This document shows positions 44,018-55,000 of a stretch of DNA of 64,000 bases, one piece after another (position 1 is the stretch's first letter; each line of letters opens with the position of its first letter). The notes under the pieces were generated by a model that was not told the origin of the DNA, did no database searches, and worked only from the letters and a program-made list of their open reading frames with translations. The translations under genes and the position numbers were made by a program. Source of the stretch: Onthophagus taurus (taxonomy: Eukaryota > Arthropoda > Insecta > Coleoptera > Scarabaeidae); the NCBI RefSeq assembly GCF_036711975.1, contig NC_091970.1, forward strand, positions 6,889,501 to 6,953,500. Direction: 5' to 3'.

Positions 44018-45919
44018 TACAGGATGTCTCAGCGAGACCGGTCATTAGACGTTTCTGGGGTTCTGACCAAACAAAAAATTTGAGAATGCAGACTTAAGTA
44101 TTATCAATTACGTTCTCTTCATCTAAAATATTTTCAGATTTCTAACACTTCCGGTTATACCGGAATTTTTTACTTTATTTTTTTAAATGGAACGCCCTGT
44201 ATATTTTTACATATTTGGATTTGTCTGGTTTGAAGGTTTATAAATAACTTTACTTTTTGCAATTTGAACCAGCAATTCTCGAGTTATTCGAATTTTTCTA
44301 GAAAAATTTGCTCCAGCGGACATTTGCTCAAAAAATCATAGAACACTCAATTTTTGAGATATCAATTTAGGATTCAGAACATGCTTAAACAACATGATGG
44401 AGTATATTTTGGTGCCCAGAACGGCTATCTAGATCATTTGGTCACTTTACTATGACACGTTAACTTTTCGAAATTTGGAAGCACCATAACTTCATTTTTT
44501 TAAATGGCACCCCCCATATTTTATTAATTAGTCGTCTTCGGCGTCTCATTTTACATCTTTTATATTCCATATGTCCTATGCCTAACATTAATAGTTTGAG
44601 AAATAAGTAGGGTTTTTTGAAAAATGCTCACATATCATATCGATATTAACCTAGTGTGCCATGGAAAACAAATGTTTAATGACTTACTGATAAACTTCAA
44701 AGTCTGATTTACGTTGTTTGATGCTTGAGAGTCTAAAACCAGTTAAAATGGATATTAATAACGTAAATAATGTTTATACAAATGAAGAAATCCATAATTT
44801 ATTTTTTGTGCATGAAAAGTGCGACAAAGTTCTTAGTAGAACTTGCAGAATGTTTAATGAAAATTATCCACATTTATCTCCGATGATAAAAGGTAAATTT
44901 AGAAGAATAGAAGCAAATTTTTTGCATTTTGGACGAATTAATCACGTGTTAAACTGACCAAAAAATGTAGTAGATAATGCAACGGAAGAGGTGAATACCT
45001 TGGCTTATTTCGAGCCCAGTCCCAACACCTCAATTCGAGCTGCCAAAGAAGATCTAGGAATCATACTACGAACTTTGTCGCGCTTTTCATGCATAAAAAA
45101 TAAATTAAGTATTTCTTGATTTGTGTAAATATTACTTTCGTTATTGTTATCGATTTTAACTCGTTTCAGTACTAATATTAAGGGACATAACAGATAATTA
45201 TTAGCTCACATGCATCAAGTGACGTAAACAAGTGAGTCGTTGACAAGAACTCATTGAGAAGGCATGTTTTTCATGGCACACTAGGCTAAGTATCCATATA
45301 TGTGTGCATTTTTCAAAAAACCCTAATTATCTCCCAAACTATTAATATTAGATATGGGACATATGGGATATAAAAGATGTAGAATGAGACACCGAAGACG
45401 ACTAAGAAATAAAATATGGGGGGTGCCATTTAAAAAAATGAAGGTATGGTACTTCCAAATTTTGAAAAGTTAACGTGCCATAGTAAAGTGACCAAACGTT
45501 CTAGACAGCAGTTCTCGACACCAAAACATACTCCATCATGTTGCTTAAGCATGTTCTCAATCCTAAATTGATATCCCAAAAATCGAGAGTTCTCTGATTT
45601 TTTGAACAAATGTCTGCTGGAGCAGATTTTTCTAGAAAAATTCGAATAACTCGAGAACGGCCGATTTAAATTGCAAAAAGTAAAGTTATTTATAAACCTT
45701 GAAAACAGACAAATCCAAATATGTAAAAATATACAGGGTGTTCCATTTAAAAAAATAAAGTTGGTGGCGACTTCCGGTATAACCGGAAGTGCAAGAAATC
45801 TGAAAATATTTTAGACGAAGAGATCGTAATTGATAATACTTAAGTCTGAATTCTCAAATTTTTATTTTCGCCAGAACCCCAGAAACGTCTAATGGCCGGT
45901 TTCGCTGAGACACCCTGTA
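44018..45919. mobile_element. 1.9-kb foldback element encoding only a helix-turn-helix protein
   Basis: Termini TACAGGATGTCTCAGCGAGA and its inverted partner, flanked by TA. Arms of about 650 bp are 44018-44664 and 45266-45919. Both hold CTTCCGG...CCGGAAG palindromes and an internal ATACAGGGYGTTCCATTT, which suggests an older element end captured inside each arm. The 600-bp unique centre holds the coding frame at 44748-44957. Partial arms of this family occur at 18.82-19.18 kb. Confidence 0.85.
44748..44957 (+). CDS. Small DUF4817-like helix-turn-helix protein of a foldback element
   Basis: 69 residues from ATG 44748; an upstream in-frame ATG at 44721 would add nine. Sequence blocks: VYTNEEIHNLFFVHEKCDK, LSRTCRMFNENYPHLSPM and KFRRIEANFLHFGRIN. 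The arrangement, acidic start, short helix, R-x-F-N-E-x-Y-P then K-x-F-R-R-I-E-x-N, is that of the N-terminal DUF4817 helix-turn-helix of insect mariner-like transposases. No catalytic domain follows; a TGA closes the frame before the inner arm. It may be a DNA-binding remnant that recognises the element's own ends, or a decaying fragment. The frame is intact, unlike the 42.4-kb homologue. Confidence 0.6.
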   Translation: MDINNVNNVYTNEEIHNLFFVHEKCDKVLSRTCRMFNENYPHLSPMIKGKFRRIEANFLHFGRINHVLN

Positions 45920-46008
45920 TATTAATAGATAATATTAATAGTATGACTTAAAATTATATTGTCCGTTATAACGAGGTTTTTCTGTACTTACTTTAACAGT
46001 ACAAAATA

Positions 46009-46014
46009 TTTATT
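46009..46014 (-). terminator. HEATR6: HEATR6 polyadenylation signal
   Basis: AATAAA on the minus strand, 17 bp beyond the stop codon at 46031. The pogo-like terminus at 45984 starts about 25 bp further on, so the transposon nest reaches almost to the end of the gene. Confidence 0.55.
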
Positions 46015-46030
46015 TTAATATAAAAATTAG

Positions 46031-49000
46031 TTACTCTTTCAGTACATCATTATTAATTATTTTTATCAATCTTTCTAAAACATTAATTTCATCCTTGGTT
46101 AATGTTGGGGATGTTGAAAGTTTGCGGAGATGTTCTTCAGCTAAAAGAAGTTGTTGGCTCTTCTCTGGAATTAATCTCAAATAAACTTTTTGGATGTTAA
46201 TTCTTAAGAGGTCCTCATAAAAATTAATGCAATCAATTAACATGGGAAGATCTGTTTTTTCCATCATAGAACAAAGATTTCCTATCGATAAACAAATCTA
46301 AAAAAAAATTTTAAATATTAATAAATCTAAAACACATTAAATTTAATAATTACTTGATCCACCAAATGATCCCTGTGTTTATACTCAGTAAAATCGTCCA
46401 TTCTTTCCGAATTTTCTAGCGCCTCCAACAATTTTTTCCAAGTTTTTCCATAAAAATCCCCGTAATTTTGACGAGTTGTAAAGCTAGATAACGCAGACGC
46501 CGCGTTTATCCGCACTTTAAAATTTTTATAATCAACGACTAAATCTAAAAGGACTTGAAACACACTTTCTTGCCATGTATTATCGGAATGAAGCGTTTTA
46601 TTCTTAACTAATTTCCCTAAACCATAACAAGCGTTCCATTTAACTTTAGCATTTTCGCCCTTTTTGGCACAATCAACGATACATTCAATACTTTTTTTCA
46701 CTAAAACTTTATAATCCTCATCTACATCCATATCGTTTCGAATAAAAATAAAATTCCCCAACGCTCTCACAGCATACGATTTATTTTTATAATGACCACA
46801 AGCGCCTTTAATACCGCATTCAAACAATTTAATCCAAATTGATTTCGGTAATGGTTCGATTTGATAAATCTGATCGGTTTCATTTTCAATTAAAGCATCG
46901 CTAACATTTCCAAACGCCCAATAAGCACTGACATGAACCCCAACGTTCTCATTTTCAGTCGCTTTTATAACAACTTCGATCGTATCGATTAAAAACCCAA
47001 TATCACCTCTTAAAGATGGGTAAGAAATGCAAACGCTTAAAGCTCGTAAAGCGGTTGTGGTTATGTAAATTCCCGTTTCTTTGCTTGATGCTAACAATGT
47101 CATCATAATCAGCATTTGTTTGGTTTTCGATAAACATTCGAAAATGTGTTTGCCGATGTTTTCTAAACATTGGCAAGCCACGGCTCGGTGAGATTCACTT
47201 TCGAACTCGATTAGATGCGAAAATGGGCCGGATAATAAAGAGTTCCAAAAAAATAAGCCTTGCTCGATTGTTATGTGAGTTTTATTGGCGTTATTTGCTA
47301 AATATTCGCTAATTCCGTAACCAATAAAATGAATCGCCCTCCCAGCGTGCAAAATAACATCAGTTATTTTACTTTCTAACGATAATTCTAAAGCTTTCAA
47401 GATATAATTGAGATAAGGAGTTATAAAAGTCGTAAAATAATTATTTGACATCACCGTGAATATTTTTAACGACTCAACCTTCTCCGTTACGATCACCCCA
47501 CTTTGTTCTTCAACACATTCCCCATTTTCATCAACGATTACTCCCAAATTACCCAAACAATATTGGACCAACCACGGTATTCTTAATCCGACATTTTTTA
47601 CTTCTTCTTCATTCGTTTCATCTTCATCGGAAGAAAACCCAGCATAATCTATTTCGACATCTTGAAATGTCGAGGAAGATTGAATTGAAGACTCGGAATT
47701 ATCCGTGTATGAATCCGCAACAATACTATTCTTTGAAAAAACGTTTATTGCTTCAGAAAGTACTGGATACGATGATATCATACAACCAAATACTATTAAA
47801 GTTAACGTTTTTATCGGGGGATCTAAAATTAAAATTTTAAGAAACCAAATAATTAATAAATAAACTAAAACTAGAACTAACACTACACCTAGAACTAGAA
47901 AGTTTCGGATTTAACTTCAGATTTAAAATGTCAACCTTAATTTTGACATATTTGTAATCTTTATTAAAAATCCTTTAAAACGAGTACAAACACGACCTAT
48001 TTATCTTCAATATTAATGAAGTTATGGTCAACTTCCGGTTCAACGTCAATTTTGACATATTTGTAATCGTCGTGAAAAATCCTTTAAAATCAGCCCAAAC
48101 ATGATACGTTTAATTCCAATATTACTCGAGATATAAGCAACTTCCGCTTTGAAATGTCAATGTCATTTTGATATATTCTTAATTTTCATGAAATGTCTTA
48201 AAATTTGTCACAAAAACAAAAATATAATAAAAAAAATCAAAAATTGAGGTTGGTATTAATATTTAAAAATTAAATTGCTATCTTCATTGTGGCTAATTTC
48301 GGGTTTAATGTTCTTTATTCTAACTTTTTTGTTTTTTGAGATAAGTGCGTCATGTTTGGACTTATTTTAAAGGTTATTTTATAACGATTACGAATATAAC
48401 AATAAAATTAAAGTTGATATTAACACCTGATAGTTTTTTTCTTATCCGTGCGTTGAAACTCTTTCAAGAAACATCAAAATTATTTTTAGGCGTCATAAAA
48501 CATTCGGGTTTAGCCGCACATCTTTCAAGACGGCTAAACCCGAATGATTTTAGTTCTAGGTCTAGTGTTAGTTTTAATGATATAAAACTAGAACTAACAC
48601 TAGACCTAGAACTAGAAAAATTCGGGTTTAGCCGTGCGTATATGACAACTAAAGATTTAAAATGTCAACCTCAATTTTGACACATTTGTAATCTTCATTA
48701 AAAATCCTTTAAAACGAGTACAAACACGACCTATTTATCTTCAATATTAATGAAGTTATGGTCAACTTCCGGTTCAACGTCAATTTTGACGTATTTGTAA
48801 TCGTCGTGAAAAATCCTTTAAAATCAGCCCAAACATGATGCGTTTAATTCAAATATTACTCGAGATATAAGCAACTTCCGGTTTGAAATGTCAATGTCAT
48901 CTTGATATATACCTAATTTTTATAAAATGTCTTAAAATTTGTCACAAAAACAAAAATATAATAAAAAAAAATCAAAAATTAAGGTTGGTATTAATATTTA

Positions 49001-52000
49001 AAAATTAAATTACTATTACTCATTGTTGCCAACTTCGGGTTTAATGTTTTTTATTCTAACTTTTTTGTTTTTTGAGATAAGTGCGTCATGTTTGGAATTA
49101 AAAATGCTTCAAATTGAGTCCAAACTCGACTCGATTATCTTAAGAAATACCCGCGATATCCCACATTTAATTTTGACATAACCTCAAAAAAGTGACAATC
49201 GGAAGTTTGTTATCTTTTAAGATAACCCCATCGAGTTTGGGCTCGTTTTAAAGAGAATTTAATGTAGATCACGAATACGATGTTGGATTAATCAAATTCG
49301 ATAATAATAAAAAAACAAATGGCGGATTATAAAGAAAGAATGATTTGATCTTAACGAAATAAGTTTTTTAGAAGTTTTTAGATCTAAAAATAAAGTTTTT
49401 ATTTATAAGATATGACTATGTTATATATTTTTATTGAATTAAAACTAGGACTAACACTATACCTAGAACTAAAAACATTTAAGGTTCATGTTTTTATTCT
49501 CTTTTTTTGAGATAAATGCATCATGAAAGGCCCTTGAAGTTGTCTATTATTCTTATTATGTGATAACTAACTTCAGATTTAAAATGTCAACCTCAATTTT
49601 GACAAATTTGTAATTTTCATTAAAAATCCTTTAAAACGAGTACAAACACGACCTATTTATCTTCAATATGAATAAAGTTATGATCAACTTCCGGTTGGGA
49701 ACGTCAATTTTGACATATTTGTAATCGTCGTGAAAAAATCCTTTAAAATTAGCCCAAACATGATACGCTTAATTCCAATATTATTCGAGATAGAAGCAAC
49801 TTCCGGTTTGAAATGTCAATGTCATTTTGAAATATTCTTAATTTTTATAAAATGCCTTAAAATTTGTCACAAAAACAAAAATACAATAAAAAAAATCAAA
49901 AATTAAGGTTGGTATTAATATTTAAAAATTAAATTGCTATCTTCATTGTTGCTAACTTCGGGTTTAATGTTTTTTATTCTAACTTTTTTGTTTTTTGAGA
50001 TAAGTGCGTCATGTTTGGACTTATTTTAAAGGTTATTTTATAATGATTACGAATATAACATTAAAATTAAAGTTGATATTAACACCTGAAAGTTTTTTTC
50101 TTATCCGTGCGTCGAAACTCTTTCAAGAAACATCAAAATCATTTTTAAGCCTCATAAAACTTTCGGATTTAGCCGCACATCTTTCAAGGCGGCTAAACCC
50201 GAATGATTCTGGTTCTAGGTCTAATGTTAGTTCTAGTTTCGAACTTTTAGAAGTTTAGAACTAGAAAGTTTCTGGTTTAGCCGTACGTCTTTAATTTTAA
50301 TTCCTATTCATTGCTAGATTTTTGTATATTTTTATTAAACTAAAACTAATACTAGACCTACAACCAGAAATATTCTGGTATAGCTGAATGGTAAATTCAA
50401 TGAATGGTAAAGCTGTTCTTGGTTGACCTTTGTAAACCAATAATAAAAAAATTAGAGTTGTAATTTCAAATCTCTTGAATGAACGAACTATAGTGTTAGT
50501 TCAACTTTTAGTTTAATTACTTAATTTATTACATTAACTCACCTTTACAAGTAAGGAATCGTTTTAAACTACGCACATTTCTAGTTAAAAGTCCGGGTCG
50601 TAATCGATGATAAGGTGTAGCTTGGACCAAAGCGGCAAAACACTTCAAAACTTGCCGTTGCACATTGGCTGAGACATCATTTAAAGCTAATCGAAGTGTT
50701 CGATGTAATTCGACTACGATTGAGCCTAAAGTAACCGAATATGTTGTAAATGGGGTGTTTTTATCGTTGCGTTCTGCTTGGAGCAAAAACGTTTTTAACT
50801 CAACTAGCATCGCTTGTAAAACGTGTAAAGCAGCCGTGCGACAAGTTCTCGATGGATCTCTTAGAATTATCGATGTTAAGCTGTGAGTTCCAGCCGGCCA
50901 ACCATCAGGAATAAAATTCACGGAGTATAAAAATAACGTTCGACGATCTATCGATAATATTGTATCATAAAAAATGTTTAAAGATCTTAACCTAACTTTA
51001 GTTTGGAATTGCACCAATTTAGACGAAACGTTAGATTCAACTTCCGACATTTCCGAATCACTCGTAAATTTATTTCTGGTTTCCTGCTTTTCGTTTAGCA
51101 TAAAATTTGAAGGATTACTTTTATCGTTTAAATCAATATCGCTTTTATTTTGTTGCCCCTTTTTCCAAACGGTGTTTTTATGTTTTCTTTGTTTTGCTAG
51201 ATGACCGCCTCTTCGTTCAATTAATCCGGCGGGGTCTGGAATACTTGAAACGGAAGGAAGTAATTTTTGTGGCGCGATAAATTGGACGTCTTTCACACCG
51301 TAAAGCATATAACTACGGACTATACCCAAAATAGAGCCGATTTCGCTTTTTAAATAATTTACATCGTGATTTATAATATTTTGTAGCCCACCTAAACAAG
51401 ATATTAATAATTTGCTTCGATACGGTTCATCAAATTCAATGTTATTCGCTAAATAATTATTAAAAATGGTCAAACATGATTCGAATCCCCTCTTTATTCG
51501 TTTCATATCTTTCGAATAAGCCGTTGATGCTTCTAAACATTCCACAGCTAATATTAATCGTTGAGGATTGTTTTTATTTTCCGTTAATTTCATTATAACG
51601 CTGTTTTTATTGATGATATCTTGAGTATACTAAAAAATCCAATAAATTACTTTTAAATTAATCAATTTGATACGTACATCATGGACGTTGTCACCGTTAG
51701 CTTTTAAAACCATCTCCAAAGTAATTAATACATCAATAATAACACAATCTTTTTTATTTTGCCGCAACGCCTCTAAACACCAAGAAATTAGTATTGAACA
51801 AGTTTTTCCCTCAATAATTACGTCGTGCTTTTTGATGAAGTTTTGAATCAACTTGCAACATTTAGAGACTAAACTTTCGTTGTCTGGTTGGATTAATGTG
51901 CAACATTGGTTCACTAATAGTGTTGTTTTCTGAAATATAAGAAATATTTCAAAATATTTTTTTGAGTTAAATACTACTGCTACAAGCGGCCACGGCTTAA

Positions 52001-55000
52001 TCATACCAAATCATAAACTCAGGATTTAAATCATAAATCATCAACGGTCATAAACGGAATTTAGATTTTTCTAGCATTAGACGGGTTAATTAGAATAAAA
52101 CGGAACTCTCATGGCACACTTAAATGGAAAATTATACATTAAATTCTAAAAAATATTGACGTTTGAAATGTTACTTATGTGGTACCATTGGATTCAGAAA
52201 ATTATTCAAATTTCAAAAATTTAATAATATACAGGGTGTTCTATTTAAAAATCTAAAGTTAGTCACTTCCGGCGAAACCGGAATTGAAAAAAAAATTACT
52301 TGTATGTCAAAAAGTGTCTCTTATCATGTGTATAGGATGTCCCAAATTTCAATCAATTATCTTCAAAACTAAAGGAGAGGGGTGTACCATGATCCTGTTA
52401 CACCCGGTATACGCGAATGCCTCGGCCGCAGGCTACCTCGGCTTAGGTTGAAACGGAAAATGTATAACTTGGTATAGTCTTCCACACGGCGATCGGTTTT
52501 TATGACTCTGTCACTTTCCTACTGTAGTTGTAAAACTAACAAAGACAGGGTTGTAACAGGTAGTTCCCCATTGTAAAATGCTGGGATTCCTCACTCAGGG
52601 CCGCATTAAGGAACACCCTTTACTTGCAAATTGTAGAAAAATAATAGGATGATATATAAATACTCATTATTCTCTTATTTGTTGTGTTTCTAATATTAAG
52701 TACATATTTTTTCTAAGAAATGTTTTGAGGAGGCATGCATTGTCTACTTACAAAAGAGGGCGGAGAATAATTAGATTCTTTAAAATTTTGTTATTCTATT
52801 ATTTAGACATTCCTAAAAGTAATATTTTTTTCTAATCGTAAGACTTTTATACTAGTTTTTATAATTAAATTTTAGTTGTTATAACTAAACTTTGGTTTTT
52901 AATTAAATTTTAGTTTAAAAAAATTTAAGTTCTACCCTGTCCTTGTATGACTGTCATAAGTCTTTTCACCCCGGCTTTTATTTATGACTGTCATAAAAAC
53001 CGATCTGGATGTGGAAGAGTATAGGATTAAGCCAAGGTCGGTTGCGGGCGAGGCGCTATAATTGATACTACATAGAAACCATATTGGAAGCTGTAATATA
53101 CAGGGTGAGTCAGAAAGAATGGGAAATCCGAATACCGGAGATACTAGACACCAAAATATGATGATTTAACCTACCATCTCTTATACAAATGTCAGTGGTT
53201 TTCGAGGCACAGGGTGTTGAAAGTTAAATTCTTATTTCGAAATTTCTTGATAATTTTGAAGCTTTTTGTACTATTAACATAAAATTTGGCAGTTTTATGA
53301 TTTCGAACATGAGAAATATATCTTGTAATCTTCATCAGTGAACAGAATCTCGACCGCAAGCGACCTCGGCTTAGGTTGAAACGGAAAATGTATAACTTGG
53401 TAGGATTAAGCCAAGGTCGCTTGCGGGCGAGGCGCTATAATTGATACTACATAGAAACCATATTGGAAACTCTAATATATTAGACTGCCTCAGCCGCAAG
53501 CGACCTCGGCTTAGGATGAAACCAAAAATGTATAATTAGGTATGATTAAGGCGAGGTCGCTTGCGGTAGAGACGGTAAACTAATACTACATTGATATAAT
53601 ATTAGAAACTTAGAAACTTAGGTTGAAACCAAAAATGTATAATTAAGTATGATTAAGTCGAGGTTGCGTGCGGCTGAGACGCTATAATTAACACTACAGA
53701 GATAAAATATTGGAAGCTGTAACATATTAGACTGCCTCGCCCGCAAGCGACCTCGGCTTAGTATGAAACCAAAAATGTATAATTCAGTATGATTAAGCCG
53801 AGGTCGCTTGCGGGCGAGGCGTTATAATTAATACTACATAGATACAATATTAGACGATATAATATACGCTAATGCCTCGGCCGCAAACGACCTCGGCTTA
53901 GGATGAAACCAAAAATGTATAATTAAGTATGATTAAGTCGAGGTTGCGTGCGGCTGAGACGCTATAATTAACACTACAGAGATAAAATATTGGAAGCTGT
54001 AACATATTAGACTGCCTCGCCCGCAAGCGACCTCGGCTTAGTATGAAACCAAAAATGTATAATTCAGTATGATTAAGCCGAGGTCGCTTGCGGGCGAGGC
54101 GTTATAATTAATACTACATAGATACAATATTAGACGATATAATATACGCTAATGCCTCGGCCGCAAACGACCTCGGCTTAGGATGAAACCAAAAATGTAT
54201 AATTAAGTATGATTAAGTCGAGGTTGCGTGCGGCTGAGACGCTATAATTAACACTACAGAGATAAAATATTGGAAGCTGTAACATATTAGACTGCCTCGC
54301 CCGCAAGCGACCTCGGCTTAGTATGAAACCAAAAATGTATAATTCAGTATGATTAAGCCGAGGTCGCTTGCGGGCGAGGCGTTATAATTAATACTACATA
54401 GATACAATATTAGACGATATAATATACGCTAATGCCTCGGCCGCAAACGACCTCGGCTTAGGATGAAACCAAAAATGTATAATTAAGTATGATTAAGTCG
54501 AGGTTGCGTGCGGCTGAGACGCTATAATTAACACTACAGAGATAAAATATTGGAAGCTGTAACATATTAGACTGCCTCGCCCGCAAGCGACCTTGGCTTA
54601 GTATGAAACCAAAAATGTATAATTCAGTATGATTAAGCCGAGGTCGCTTGCGGGCGAGGCGTTATAATTAATACTACATAGATACAATATTAGACGATAT
54701 AATATACGCTAATGCCTCGGCCGCAAACGACCTCGGCTTAGGATGAAACCAAAAATGTATAATTAAGTATGATTAAGTCGAGGTGGCTTGCGGCAGAGGT
54801 GGTATAACTAATACTACATTGATATATTAGAAACTAGTGCCTCGGCCGCAAGCGACCTCGGCTTAGGTTGAAACCAAAAATGTATAACTTAGTATGATTA
54901 AGTCGAGGTTGCGTGCGGCCGAGACGCTATGATTAACACTACAGAGATAAAATATTGGAAGCTGTAGCATATTAGACTTATAATTGATGATTTCAAAAAT

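Larger units (their letters stand above)
39961..45984. mobile_element. Pogo/Tigger-like terminal repeats enclosing a nest of foldback elements
   Basis: The left end CAGTAAAAACCTCGATATAA and the right end, reverse complemented, CAGAAAAACCTCGTTATAAC form 20+ bp inverted repeats of the pogo/Tigger kind (AAAACCTCGATATAACGG). Three foldback elements lie between them in series. A third copy of the terminus is at 60428. The TA target duplication is not clear, and no pogo transposase is visible. The two ends may be one element split by insertions or two separate solo ends. Confidence 0.5.

Noticed and set aside
47823-47883. HEATR6 exon 4 extended to 47883
   Set aside because: The open frame continues, but the acceptor AATTTTAG ending at 47823 gives the correct phase-1 join and the upstream sequence is AT-rich intron.
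48345-50258. Two homologous plus frames beginning MRHVWTYFKGYF
   Set aside because: Copies of the HEATR6 intron 3 repeat; they end in hairpin sequence and lack any domain.
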